From: Trichomonas tenax
Lineage: Eukaryota > Parabasalia > Trichomonadida > Trichomonadidae
Reading direction: 5' to 3'
Assembly (NCBI GenBank): GCA_023091735.1
Contig: JALKBU010000543.1
Coordinates: forward strand, 1 to 34,116
Length of the DNA: 34,116 nucleotides
The notes beneath the pieces are model-generated. The model saw only the letters and a program-made list of their open reading frames with translations, made no database searches and was not told the origin of the DNA. The first letter of the stretch is position 1, and each line of letters opens with the position of its first letter. Made by a program: the position numbers and the translations under genes. Positions 1 through 9,900 of this stretch are shown here, in pieces.

Positions 1-123
1 ATAATATTGTATATATGTTGGAATACATCCTCTATATTTGATGAACAGTGATTCTAAAATCCTTCAAAAATGAGATAAAAGACTTATGATTTTGAAGGGT
101 TCTATCGGTACCCCTTACTATAC

Positions 124-240
124 TACTGGCATTCCCATCAACTTATTTGTATTATAGTTCTGCTGATTTTATCTTACAGGGACGCTGGAAATCTCAGGAA
201 GCGAAACCTCAGGATACGTAAACTATATAAAATACAAAGT
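124..240 (+). pseudogene. Possible tyrosine-recombinase C-terminal scrap
   Basis: One plus-strand frame reads SSADFILQGRWKSQ (156-197). This resembles the segment of Crypton/DIRS/phage-type tyrosine recombinases where an ADFI-like helix precedes L-Q-G-R-W-K-S. A second frame, about 15 nt further on, reads YVNYIKYK (215-238), like the Y-x-R-Y-I segment that follows GRWKS in such enzymes. The two would have to be joined by a frameshift. The frame ends at TAA soon after the motif, no start is visible, and no catalytic histidine region can be recognised upstream, so this would be debris. The match is by eye over about 20 residues; chance resemblance is a real possibility. Confidence 0.33.
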
Positions 241-379
241 TTTAAAATTACAATCTTTATATAATTGTTAGCATATTTGCTCTTTGCGCACCCTTAAAAT
301 TTAGAAACTGAAAGGACTCCTCACAATTCATCATGTTGTTATTTGTGAGGTAATCGATTATTTTCCCTTCAATCGTATA

Positions 380-735
380 AAAATTTGAGAACACTTCAGC
401 ATTGAATGCTGAACGAAATAATCTTCGGATTTACAGTTTTATCATGACAGCAAAGATCAAAGAAGCTTCAACCCTCAACATGAAGGAGCTTCGTTACACT
501 GTTCTTGAGAATCAAAAAGAAGGCACTTGACACCATCAGCATTAAGATTGCTTTTGCCGCCTCTGGATTGTATCCACATAGCCGAGGCAGACCCCTTTGT
601 TCGGAATACACGCCACTTAATCTAGAAGCGCAAGATATCGAGGACATTTCCAAGCGAAAGGAATGTTTTAATCCAACATCCTTCACGGATTATGTGCTTT
701 CGTGGGTCTGTGAGACCTCGTTAGAAGAATACTGA
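380..735 (+). pseudogene. Degraded DDE (pogo/Tc1-like) transposase C-terminus
   Basis: The open frame 505-735 has no ATG at its head and contains IKIAFAASGLYPHSRG. This is the A-F-x-A-[ST]-G-[IL]-Y-P pattern found at the end of the DDE_1 (pogo/Tigger-type) transposase domain. A second open frame covering about 380-535 (residues such as SFIMTAKIKEASTLNMKEL) runs into it in a different phase, so a frameshift lies near 500. The product would end at TGA 733-735 with an acidic tail (ETSLEEY). No catalytic Asp region or inverted termini are seen, so this is a dead fragment. The strand is set by the motif; the opposite-strand frame 468-686 is its shadow. Confidence 0.45.
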
Positions 736-1589
736 TTTTCCGCTCACTTTTGGAAAAAGTTTTATTTATTATCAGTATAATTTTTGTTATTTTCTTGTAC
801 AATGCATTCCTGTACCGAGTGATACTAGTACCTAGCAATTTTGGTCGCTAGATTACATTTTTTGACAAAAAAATTCGAAGATTTGGTGTAAAAAATCTCT
901 TTTTGATGAATTTATACAAAGTATATCCTATTTAGCTGAGATTTGTTACCAAAATTCATTTTTGTGTCAGTTTTAGCGAGAAAAAAATGAAATTTTCGTA
1001 ATTTAGGTGTTATTTATCCTTTTTATAATGAATATTAACTAAATAACTAATAAAAATCCATCATTTATTCTCATCAATTTTGAAAAGTTTACTTATCCTG
1101 AGATTAATTGAGGGGTCCTCTGAAAAATTGTGCGACTGTGCAACTATCGAATTCATAAATTTGATTTTGCCGCAAATCAAAACTTGAAGTAGATTGATTA
1201 TATAGATATGATTGTTCACAATGATTGAAGCATCTCCTGAAACACCTATTTGCCATTTGCTTTCCCAAAAAAGTATAACTTTTTCGCCTCGTGTGTTGGA
1301 AGGAAAAATTGCAAACAAAGCTGGCAATCATCAAAAAACTATGGCTCATATCTATGTAGATGAAAGAAGGAAAAATACCTTAAATTCAGAGAATATGTTG
1401 ATGGTTTATTTGGTGAGAGAATCAAAACTCACCATTTGGATATGTAAGTATCTCAATAATTTGTGTTAGTATCATTTTTCGCACATCAGTTTATAAATTA
1501 CAATGTTTTTATCGACAATTTGGCCATATAAAATATTTTTGCCAGACCCTGCTTAATTTTCAAAATATAGGGGATGTCCTATTAAATAA
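736..1589. other. Intergenic, AT-rich, no supported gene
   Basis: This holds a run of AT-rich sequence with a few stop-free stretches (for example 1212-1469 plus, 1061-1327 minus) that overlap each other antisense, contain no motif I recognise and have no Inr-like start. The segment about 1100-1400 is somewhat less AT-rich than its flanks and may be old coding debris. The last ~30 nt lead into the coiled-coil gene; no TCA-Py-W Initiator is seen there. Confidence 0.4.
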
Positions 1590-2252
1590 ATGAGTAAAAA
1601 TATTGCGGAACAGCGCCAAATTTTAAAAGACTTCACAGAACAGTACAACCAACTCCGTGAGGTTTACGATGGACAGAGCACTAAACTTTTGAGTGTTAAA
1701 AGGCAGCAGTCCGTTTTGCAAAAAATGATTCCAACATTAATCGAAAAGAAAAAGGAATTGGATCAGTTTCTGCAGAAATCCGAAAAGGAAGAGATCGATT
1801 CAAATGCAAAACAATGCCAACAATACGAAAAAAGAGAGAGACTCGCCTTAGATGAAATTCAACATACGAAAAATTCGATGAAATCACTTGAAATGAAATG
1901 CAAACTGATAGAACTCCGCAAAAAAGTTTTAATCGACACTTACAAGAAAAAAGAAGAACAAATTGATTTAGAAATCGCGGAATATAAAATGAAAATTAAG
2001 CACATTCAAGCAAAATGCCACGAAATATCAGAGAGAAGAACTCAGCTTGATGATATTTTCGATATTAAACGAAATGAAATTAAAAAACATCGGGCAAAAG
2101 ATCAGCTCAGAGCTCTTGAAGCTGACGTTTTGAAGACAGAAAAAGAATTAGAACAAAAAGAAGCAGATGTCAATCAATTGGCTGAAGAATGTAAAATGTT
2201 ACAGAAAGAGCGTGATAATTTGCGTAAGAAGGCACAGGAGAATAATCATTAA
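1590..2252 (+). CDS. Coiled-coil protein of unknown function
   Basis: This is a 220-residue protein that is almost entirely charged and helical (rich in Lys, Glu, Gln, Leu) from about residue 5 to 215, with heptad-like spacing throughout (for example ELEQKEADVNQLAEECKML near the C-terminus). It has no signal peptide, membrane segment, zinc motif or globular domain. The ATG at 1590 follows an AATAA run, and there is no in-frame upstream ATG. Such proteins in flagellated protists are often cytoskeletal or basal-body components, but nothing here proves that. It is transcribed toward the CCT gene in the same direction with about 700 nt between them. Confidence 0.8.
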   Translation: MSKNIAEQRQILKDFTEQYNQLREVYDGQSTKLLSVKRQQSVLQKMIPTLIEKKKELDQFLQKSEKEEIDSNAKQCQQYEKRERLALDEIQHTKNSMKSLEMKCKLIELRKKVLIDTYKKKEEQIDLEIAEYKMKIKHIQAKCHEISERRTQLDDIFDIKRNEIKKHRAKDQLRALEADVLKTEKELEQKEADVNQLAEECKMLQKERDNLRKKAQENNH

Positions 2253-2965
2253 TGCAGTCATTACAAATATACAAATCAAAGTTTTTGATTTTATTTTCGA
2301 TATTATGTTAGAATTATTGCGTGTTAGATTAATATTCTTTTGTTATTGTTGTTTTAGCAATGACTATGTTGATATTACTTTTTGTTTAAATTGAATTACT
2401 GTTTGTTTATAAAAATATTTTGTTTATATTTTAACAATAAACTCATAATATCTCACAAATACAATGTAAGTTACAATATAATCTTAGCTGGATATTTGAG
2501 CACAAGAATTCACAACAAAAACATAATTATATTCGATTTTCTTTTTTTTTTATCTTTCAATAATCTCTATCATAAAAAAACACACTTAACAGTGTATTTG
2601 AAACAAAAAGGAATATGTATAATTTCAGCACTGTATGATTCAATATTTTTTATCTTTGAAAATGCGTTTGAGTCTTAAGCTTCAAGATATATAAGATACT
2701 GCTCAAGTGTAATGAATTACTGATTGTGCCATGATGCCATTTTCGAAATTCAAAAAGATTGAATTTGAAAACAAAGATATTTGGAAAAATTTAGATAAAT
2801 TTAGTATCAACATAATCAATTGATTATAAATTACCTAAAAATCAACACTTTTTAAATGGTCAGGATACTTATCCCTGGATTTGTATTTTTGTGATGTATA
2901 TATCATTCAGATCCTGTATTTGCTAAATTTTTCAAGAAAAACATTTTTTAAACGACTTTTTTTCT
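2253..2965. other. Intergenic spacer, AT-rich
   Basis: This lies between the coiled-coil gene and CCT zeta. A stop-free stretch at 2382-2678 has no ATG and a composition (Phe, Ile, Tyr, Asn) typical of chance frames in AT-rich DNA; I do not call it a gene. The segment from about 2820 on is the CCT promoter region. Confidence 0.45.
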
Positions 2966-2970
2966 TCATT
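2966..2970 (+). promoter_or_regulatory. Initiator (Inr) for the CCT zeta gene
   Basis: TCATT matches the parabasalid Inr consensus TCA+1 Py(T/A). The A at 2968 would give a 15-nt leader before ATG 2983. It supports starting the protein at 2983 and not in the upstream in-frame extension. Confidence 0.65.
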
Positions 2971-2982
2971 TTTAATTTTAAA

Positions 2983-4569
2983 ATGGCTGCTGTTTCACAA
3001 CTGAACTCTCAAGCCGAGCTTTACCGCCACAACCAGGCTCTCTCGATGAACCTCAATGCGTCTCACTCACTTGCCGACATTTTGAAGACGAATTTAGGTC
3101 CATGCGGAACATTGAAGATGTTAGTTGGTGGTGCCGGCGATGTACAGCTTACAAAGGACGGAACCGTTCTTTTGAAGAACCTTACAATCATCCATCCAAC
3201 AGCAATCATGATTTCACGTGCTGCAGCTGCACAAGATGAAAATACTGGCGATGGCACAACATCTACGATCGTTTTGATCGATGCTATGCTCAAGCAGTGC
3301 GAGAGGCGTCTCGCTGAAGGTGTTCATCCACGTGTTCTCACAACAGGTTTAGAAGCAGCACGTGATGAAGCACTTAAATTCATCGAAAAATTCAAATCCA
3401 CACCAAAGATCGATAGAGATTTCCTCCTTAATGTCGCTCGCACATCACTCTGCACAAAGCTCCCAACAGAACTCGTTAATCAGCTCACACAAATTGTTAC
3501 TGATGCTGTTCTCGCTATCAAGCGTGACGGCGAGAAGGTCAACCTCTTCATGGTTGAGCAGCTCACAATGATGTCAAAGCTTGCCTCTGACACAGCTCTC
3601 ATTCGCGGTTTAGTTCTCGATCATGGTTTCCGCCATCCATCGATGAAGCGCGATATGCACAACGTCTATATCCTTACATGCAACGTTTCTCTTGAATTCG
3701 AGAACACAGAAGTTAACACACAGTTCGCTTCTAACGCTGCTGATATGCGTGAAAAGATGGCTGAAGCTGAGCGCAAGTTCGTCGACTCCAAGGTTCAGAA
3801 GATCATCGATCTCAAGAACAAGGTTTGCAAGAATGGCGACGACTTCCTTGTCGCTAACATGAAGGGCATTGATCTCCCATCTCTCGAAAAGCTCCAGCGT
3901 GCTGGAATTTCTGCTGTTCGCCGCGCCAAGCTAAGGAACATGGAGAGATTGACATTAGCTTGCGGAGGCCGCCAGATGAACTCCGTCGAGAACCTCGAGC
4001 CAGAATGCCTCGGCTGGGCTGGCCATGTCTACGAAAAGATCGTCGGTGAGGACCACTGGACATTCATCGAGGATGTTAAGGATCCACGCTCCGTCACAAT
4101 CTTGATGAGAGGTCCAAACAACCACACACTCAAGCAGATGCAGGATGCTGTCAGAGATGGCCTCAGAGCTGTCAACAATGCTATCGAAGATGGCTGTGCT
4201 ATTGCTGGCGCTGGTGCTTTCGAAGCTTGCCTCTGCGCTCACTTAAACGAGTTCAAGAAGACTGTTTCTGGCAAGAACAGATTAGGCATCGAAGCTTACG
4301 CCGAAGCTCTCTTGGAGATCCCAAGAGTTCTTGCCCAGAATGCTGGACACGATGCTGTTGACTGCTTGGTTGCTTTACAGGCAGCAGCTGATAGAGGAGA
4401 GGTCAAGGGCCTCGATTTGGAGACAGGTGAAGTCTTAGATCCAAAGGAAAAAGGTATTTGGGACAACTACTGCGTCAAGCGTCAGCAAATCCAATCTGCA
4501 CCACTCATTGCAACACAACTCTTACTCGTTGATGAAGTTCTCAAAGCAGGAGTTGAAATGCGTAAGTAA
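2983..4569 (+). CDS. CCT6: T-complex protein 1 subunit zeta (CCT6)
   Basis: This is a 528-residue group II chaperonin subunit, part of the cytosolic TRiC/CCT ring that folds actin, tubulin and other clients using ATP. Visible motifs: NLGPCGT (about 37-43, nucleotide-binding P-loop), TKDG (57-60), GDGTTS (89-94, catalytic segment), and the C-terminal equatorial-domain GAGA (about 408-411). The zeta identity rests on MLVGGAGDVQLTKDG and the EGVHPRVLTTGLEAARDEAL stretch, which track CCT6. Length is normal for the family. The frame stays open upstream to 2881, but that part is Phe/Ile-rich leader sequence without ATG; the first ATG (2983) sits 15 nt after an Inr. The stop is TAA followed by A. 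The 3' half uses many C-ending codons, the 5' part fewer. Confidence 0.95.
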   Translation: MAAVSQLNSQAELYRHNQALSMNLNASHSLADILKTNLGPCGTLKMLVGGAGDVQLTKDGTVLLKNLTIIHPTAIMISRAAAAQDENTGDGTTSTIVLIDAMLKQCERRLAEGVHPRVLTTGLEAARDEALKFIEKFKSTPKIDRDFLLNVARTSLCTKLPTELVNQLTQIVTDAVLAIKRDGEKVNLFMVEQLTMMSKLASDTALIRGLVLDHGFRHPSMKRDMHNVYILTCNVSLEFENTEVNTQFASNAADMREKMAEAERKFVDSKVQKIIDLKNKVCKNGDDFLVANMKGIDLPSLEKLQRAGISAVRRAKLRNMERLTLACGGRQMNSVENLEPECLGWAGHVYEKIVGEDHWTFIEDVKDPRSVTILMRGPNNHTLKQMQDAVRDGLRAVNNAIEDGCAIAGAGAFEACLCAHLNEFKKTVSGKNRLGIEAYAEALLEIPRVLAQNAGHDAVDCLVALQAAADRGEVKGLDLETGEVLDPKEKGIWDNYCVKRQQIQSAPLIATQLLLVDEVLKAGVEMRK

Positions 4570-4804
4570 ACAATTTGTCAAGATTCATCATTCCAATATT
4601 AAAAACATGTGAATTACAATAATAAGGAAACATTTAAAATAATATCGGTTTAGCTATTGATCTATATCCATGAATTGTAGCTTTTGAGAAGTTAAATATT
4701 TAGATTTATTATTGTCTCAGTATTCATCTCATTTGGTGGCTTTCAAGTGATGCAATTCGTAAATATTATAAAGTTTAGATTAAAATATAAATATAAAATG
4801 TGAA

Positions 4805-4875
4805 GCACCGCTGGTCTAATGGTAGAATTTCACCTTGCCAAGGTGGGGGTCTGGGTTCGATTCCCCGGCGGTGCA
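4805..4875 (+). tRNA. trnG-GCC: tRNA-Gly (GCC)
   Basis: This is a 71-nt cloverleaf with no intron. The acceptor stem pairs GCACCGC (4805-4811) with GCGGTGC (4868-4874), with discriminator A at 4875. The anticodon loop is TTGCCAA with anticodon GCC at 4837-4839. The A box TGGTCTAATGG is at 4812-4822 and the B box GGTTCGATTCC at 4854-4864, both fitting the polymerase III consensus. CCA is not encoded. A TTTTT run at 4879-4883 serves as the pol III terminator. It sits alone between protein genes. Confidence 0.97.
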
Positions 4876-4878
4876 ACA

Positions 4879-4883
4879 TTTTT
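4879..4883 (+). terminator. Pol III T-run terminator of tRNA-Gly
   Basis: Five T residues begin 4 nt after the mature 3' end, followed by a second T-run at about 4887. Confidence 0.7.
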
Positions 4884-5177
4884 CAATTTTTTGTTTTTGA
4901 ATTAATGAGCCAAAATATAGTTCACCATTATATGGCCATTTTTATACAGTATTTATTGATTTGAAATTTTTCTAGTTAATATTTAATTTCTTTTGATTTT
5001 TATTATATGGATGGTGAAAAGCTAGAATTCGTTATAAATGAACCTTAACCGTAATTGTTAAACTGGAAAACTATTTTGTTAAGGAATAAAATAAAAGATA
5101 ATTTTCATAGAACGGATTTTAGGAACAAAAAAAAACATTTCTAAAACAAAAACATATAAAATACAAATAACAAAGAG
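4884..5177. other. Intergenic, 3' side of the 7TM gene
   Basis: This is AT-rich with A-runs near 5130-5160. It holds the 3' flank of the minus-strand 7TM gene. I see no gene or repeat. The stretch 4570-4804 on the other side of the tRNA is likewise empty. Confidence 0.5.
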
Positions 5178-6056
5178 TTATGCTGTTTCAACATCAGTCG
5201 AAATAACATCGTGTGAAGAATTGAATGCCTTATGACGCATTGTGATCGTACCACGAAGTAATGGTGTATCCTTTGCGTCATTGATCGGCTTATGCACAAG
5301 GTAATAAATGCAAATCGTAAGACTGATATGATTAAATAATGCTGTGAAAAGTTGAGTGAAAACTCTAACCCAGCCTTTGACCCATGGACTTATCTCCGAA
5401 ACGAGACCCGAAACGAAAAACGCGATCATTGTTAGAGAAAATCGTCCAACCAATCTTTTGTGGTTGCGATTAAGACCGAGGTAATCTTGATCATCGCGGA
5501 TTTTAATGATTATAATGAAGCAAATAATAACTAAAACAAGAATAACGGAAGATTGAAGCGTGGAATTAAAGCAAGTATCTTCTGCCGGACTATGAGTCTC
5601 GAAAACAGGTAAATCAATCTTGAAAACATTAACGACTATCACTCCAACAGTCAAAATGATTGTTATTAACGAATAAAGGAAAGCTTTCCTGATAATTTTC
5701 GAATTTGGTGTTCCAATGTCGAGAGCTGTAACGCTTGTAGCGAGTTTGATTAATATTGTGACCATTATTATGAAAATTGATAAAAATAAACCGCTGTGAA
5801 CGCAGCCATAAGCGGCACAAATAATAGAAGCGTGTTTCGATGGATATATTTTTGTGAGCATTCGTACATTTGATACTATATAAACGAGTGAATAAATGAA
5901 GGCTGACAAAGTAAGAAATGTCCTTGTTCTCCACATTCTGTTGAATTCGAGCTCCTTCCACTTCCGTGCTAATACCATAATGAAGACGTAGTAGCACATG
6001 AACGGGATACAAACAACAATCTCCAAAATATCTGATATTAGATTCATTTCAACCAT
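5178..6056 (-). CDS. Seven-transmembrane receptor-like protein (GPCR-like)
   Basis: This 292-residue membrane protein has seven hydrophobic segments at about residues 8-30, 45-65, 77-105, 125-148, 166-186, 203-222 and 231-255, a short N-terminus and a hydrophilic C-tail of about 37 residues. The positive charge of loops 1 (RKWKELEFNRMWRTR) and 3 (NHKRLVGR) puts the N-terminus outside, as in GPCRs. Cys80/Cys84 at the outer end of segment 3 and Cys162 in the second outer loop could form the classical GPCR disulfide, and an N-glycosylation sequon (NST, 164-166) lies in the same loop. No DRY or NPxxY motif is present and I cannot place it in a named family. Start is Met1 or Met4. It is divergent from the Cys-rich gene at 6298. 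An unrelated 7TM protein is the main alternative. Confidence 0.75.
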   Translation of the reverse strand: MVEMNLISDILEIVVCIPFMCYYVFIMVLARKWKELEFNRMWRTRTFLTLSAFIYSLVYIVSNVRMLTKIYPSKHASIICAAYGCVHSGLFLSIFIIMVTILIKLATSVTALDIGTPNSKIIRKAFLYSLITIILTVGVIVVNVFKIDLPVFETHSPAEDTCFNSTLQSSVILVLVIICFIIIIKIRDDQDYLGLNRNHKRLVGRFSLTMIAFFVSGLVSEISPWVKGWVRVFTQLFTALFNHISLTICIYYLVHKPINDAKDTPLLRGTITMRHKAFNSSHDVISTDVETA

Positions 6057-6297
6057 TTTTTATTTTTTTCTCACTTTTTAGATGCAAACAAAAAGTGATT
6101 TTTAAGTAAAACGCCGTTACATTGTAATATAGAATCCCAGCATCTTTGAATGCCTATATCCTGAAAATGAGCCCAAAATGATGAAATTTTAAAATATATC
6201 AAATACCGTATATGATTTGAACGGTCGGAAGTGAATTTGGCCATATTCTCTCAATTTTAGTTTACAAATACCATTGTTCCAATTGACGGTATAGATA
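6057..6297. promoter_or_regulatory. Shared divergent promoter region
   Basis: This 241-nt spacer separates the starts of the minus-strand 7TM gene and the plus-strand Cys-rich gene, so it must hold both promoters. No clean TCA-Py-W Inr sits within 25 nt of either ATG on the correct strand. A TTGACGGTATAGATA stretch lies just before ATG 6298. Confidence 0.5.
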
Positions 6298-6642
6298 ATG
6301 AATCTTTGCGAATGTTGCCACTGTCATCATCCTTCGCATGAATGTGAATGCTGTTGTGTTGAAAAACGAAAATACCTTCAGAACGTTCAGCCAGAAAGCG
6401 ATCCTGTCGAGGAAAAGCTAGACCAAATTTCATTAGACATCAATTCTACATCAGAGCATCCAATTTGTGCACTCCTTGATGAAAACATCAAAGCCTCAAA
6501 TCGTTTAATGCGCGCAGTAGAGAATTTGATATCAATTTTTGAAAATCAACCCGAAAACTTGAATGTTTTACCATACAGCGATGAAAATTATCTAAATGCT
6601 GAGTTTTATCGTGCTCAACTCGAAGCTTATTATAAAACATGA
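6298..6642 (+). CDS. Small Cys/His-rich protein, probable metal binder
   Basis: This is a 114-residue protein. Residues 4-20 (CECCHCHHPSHECECCC) hold eight Cys and four His, which suggests zinc or other metal binding, but the spacing fits no named finger I recognise. The rest is acidic and helical (about 38-88, with LDENIKASNRLMRAVENLISIF looking amphipathic) and ends in an aromatic-rich tail. There is no signal peptide or membrane segment. The ATG at 6298 is the first in frame and the Cys cluster begins at residue 4, so the start matters for the motif. Function unknown. Confidence 0.7.
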   Translation: MNLCECCHCHHPSHECECCCVEKRKYLQNVQPESDPVEEKLDQISLDINSTSEHPICALLDENIKASNRLMRAVENLISIFENQPENLNVLPYSDENYLNAEFYRAQLEAYYKT

Positions 6643-6948
6643 AATAACAATTTTGAAATCATTTCAAATCCCTCGTATTAATTAATTGCCAGTCAAAAAA
6701 ATTCTGAATCTAAGTATCGAAAGCGTTTTGTTGTCTGAATTTACAATTACAAAAATATATTCGATAACATTTGCTTATCAAGTCAGAATTTTAACATTAA
6801 ACTGTCAGCCCAATCAAAAAGTAGATACATCTGACTTGAATTTCTTTTGTTTTGATGCTATTATATCAAATAAAAATATTAAATATTTCTTTTGATTTTA
6901 TATTGTATATGATTATGAATAAAGGATTTGAAATTAAAATAAAAATAC
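6643..6948. other. Convergent 3' spacer
   Basis: This lies between the stop codons of the Cys-rich gene (+) and the BEACH gene (-). It is AT-rich. A stop-free run at 6686-6895 lacks an ATG start and has no recognisable motif. Confidence 0.5.
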
Positions 6949-9900
6949 TTACAATTTAACAGAAAATGGGAAAATGCTAATTTGGGCGTTGTCTGTTATG
7001 ACGAGAGCAAGATTTTGCTCAGGGACAGCGCCAATGTGTTTGACTTTGGACTTGCATCGATATAACACAGGTCCAAGAGTCAAAAAGAACACTTCAAATG
7101 CGAAGACTTTGCCGCGATCATCTGCAAGAATGACGCAGTCGATACCTTCGGATGTGCGCCATGTGTCCCAAGCGCGCACGCAATTATCGATTTTAACTTC
7201 ACCAAGCTTCATTCCGTTGATATTGTACAAGTGAAGATAGTGATGGAGTCTTCCATCATATAATTCATCGCATGAAACGAGAATGAATCCGTTTCCTTTT
7301 GTAATTGCGACCATTGTTGGTGTGCGTCCGTTCAAGTCAACAACCTGAGTTATTTCACCTCTTGAAAGTGAGCACAACAAAAGAGAGCAATCTCTGGTTC
7401 CGCAAACGAGCTCATCGTATGCTGATGAAACAGCAATGCATTTAATGCTATCGCAGAATGTTGGAACACTTCTATATCTTTCGTAGTTCCTGAAGAGAGC
7501 AACACGAGCATCTTTTCCAGCACATGCAATCCATTGTTGATCGGTAGCAAGTCCGACAACACCACAGTTATGTTTGATGATAGCTGAGGACTGCGGTTGA
7601 TCAATTTTGATGGTGTAAACGGTACAACCATCTTCACCAACAAAAATGAAATCATTGCCATGTGTTGTTGAAAGCATATGTAATGTTGTGAGTTTAGGAG
7701 CTAAATCTATAATGCTCTCACTCTGGAGTTTGTAACCTGTTGGCTTTGGTTTGTCTGGAGAATTGTATGAAAGTGGGCTGTTGTGCATTGATGTCGCAAT
7801 GTTGTCATTTGATTTGGTTTCATTTAGTTGCTGAGGTCCACTTGTCAAAGATCTGCTTCTTCTCTGGTTTTGTGTGGAAACGTTGAAGCTGTGTAATTTC
7901 CTAAAGTTAACTCTGCACTTGTGGCAAGCGCCGTCCTTTCCAATTAAAACAGCAACAACTTTCTGTGGTCCTCCGATTGTTGACGCGAAGACTAAATTTC
8001 TCATTCCAACTTCGAGAGTGATTGGTGGGAGTTGTTTGACTGGTGTTTCGAATCTTGGCTGTCTGCGAGGATGTGGCTCTGTAAACAAAGGAGGAGGAAT
8101 CTGACCAACATTTGCGAGTATTGCTTCAATGCCATCTCTCCCTTCAGCAGAAAGATTTGGATGTTTGTCCCAGACATCGCTGTACATCTCTGGTTTGTAA
8201 AGATTGTCTGGTGACTTCTGCTTGATGCCCCAGATGAGATCGATCCATTGATGTAAATGAGTGCTGACATATTCGCTTTCCAAAGCGCGGCGGTTCATGT
8301 AAACAAACTCTGCAGCGCTCTTTGCCCACGGCGGCAATGCAACATCGCCAACTTTGGCGCCATTGAAAGAGCCGAGATCGAAGCCATTGAGATTGAGAAG
8401 AAATTCTGGGCAGTAGAAAAATTCAGGAAGAAGCTCTCTGAAGTTATTCTTGTGTGTTGTAACATTATGATATGTTTCAACAATGGAATAGAAAATTCTT
8501 GCTGTGTGGTCAAATCTGCCACCTTGGATATCAATGTGGAGTGTTGCGAATGGCTCCATTCTCATCAGCCACAAATAAATAGCTAACGGACATGAAGGAC
8601 CACTTGAGAAAAGATATGGATTAACACCCATTTCAGCAAGTTCTTCGGCTTTTTCCTTCAGTTCTTCGTATCGTTTAGCATCAGTTAAACCAATAGGAAT
8701 GTCGAGTTTTCTGTAGATGTTTTGATCTCTGAGGTCCAAACTTGATGATGTATAGTCAGAGATTACCCATGGAAGGAATGGATATTGTGAAGAAGAATTG
8801 AATGAACGTCCAGAAATAAGATTCAAAAACATCAAGTACTCGAAGTTTGATATTTTTCTTGATAACCAAAGTTGCGTTTTGTTTGATTCGAGCAAGAACT
8901 GAGCTGGATTTGCTGGTGCAATTTTATCGCTTCCTTTGAAATATGGAACAATCTTTTCAACATTGCTGCTTGTCCTGAAGTCAATGAAATAAGAATTGTG
9001 GTAATATGTGAATATTTCTAAAGCAGTTGGATGATGGCAATAAGTTCTTCTCATGACTAACTTGACATCTTTCATTAAAATTGATGTTGTTCTGTCATCA
9101 GACTTTGTGATTGTCAACATATCAACAGAGATTCTGAAAACGATTTCATGGATCTTATTAACTTTGACTAAAGCGCAGTTTTGAATCTCAATACGCTTTG
9201 GCATTGAATTCTTTCCACTATCTGTCTCTGTTTCACTCTTCTCGTGGAAATCTTCGACCTCCAAAATTCTTGCTGGAGCAATGCTCTTCATCATGTTTGC
9301 TGATTCTGCGCGATACTTTTCCAATCTTTCGTTTGCGTCATCATCGTTGCCTGTGTCTCTGATGAAAGAAGCGCCCATGTGATCATCGAACTTGTAATTT
9401 CTTCTGACTTTGAATGGACAGAAATACTCACACCAGCTGTTATCACGCTTGTAATGAAGAATCTGCATATCTTTGTGCAGTGATGAATTCCATGGTGCAC
9501 GTGTTGTCGTCATTTGACGCCACAAGCTCTGCCAATGCTTTGAAGCGATTTGGTTCTTGCGCTCTATCTCGAGTTCCATGTGATTTAAGTTGTAGTTTGG
9601 TGTGTAATTTGTCAATATCGTAACAGCGCGTTGCCAATTTGTGTTACTTTCGTTTAAAGCAGCTTCCAATATCTGAATAGATAATGTTGGTTTGAAGTTG
9701 GAGAAGAATTTTTCAAGTGCATCGAAAGCATTCTTCGAATATTCCTGTGGTGTCATTTCTGTGAGTGTTGGAACATTCATTGAATGCTGTTCGTATGTAA
9801 TCAAACCTTGTAATTGAGGAGTTTGAAGAACATCAGGAACACTTGGAACATTCTTTGCTGATGACCTGATTAAGAAAGCGCAGAGAATTGATGCTGTTTC

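Noticed and set aside
1061..1469. Overlapping open frames on both strands
   Set aside because: They contradict each other, have no family signature and no Inr; could be old debris but cannot be supported.
2382..2678. 98-codon plus-strand open frame
   Set aside because: No ATG at its head, Phe/Ile/Tyr/Asn composition expected for AT-rich noncoding DNA, no motif, no Inr.
2881..2982. N-terminal extension of the CCT zeta frame
   Set aside because: Begins at TTG, encodes Phe-rich leader, and the Inr at 2966-2970 lies inside it.
6686..6895. 69-codon frame in the convergent spacer
   Set aside because: Starts at a non-ATG codon, no promoter, no recognisable motif.
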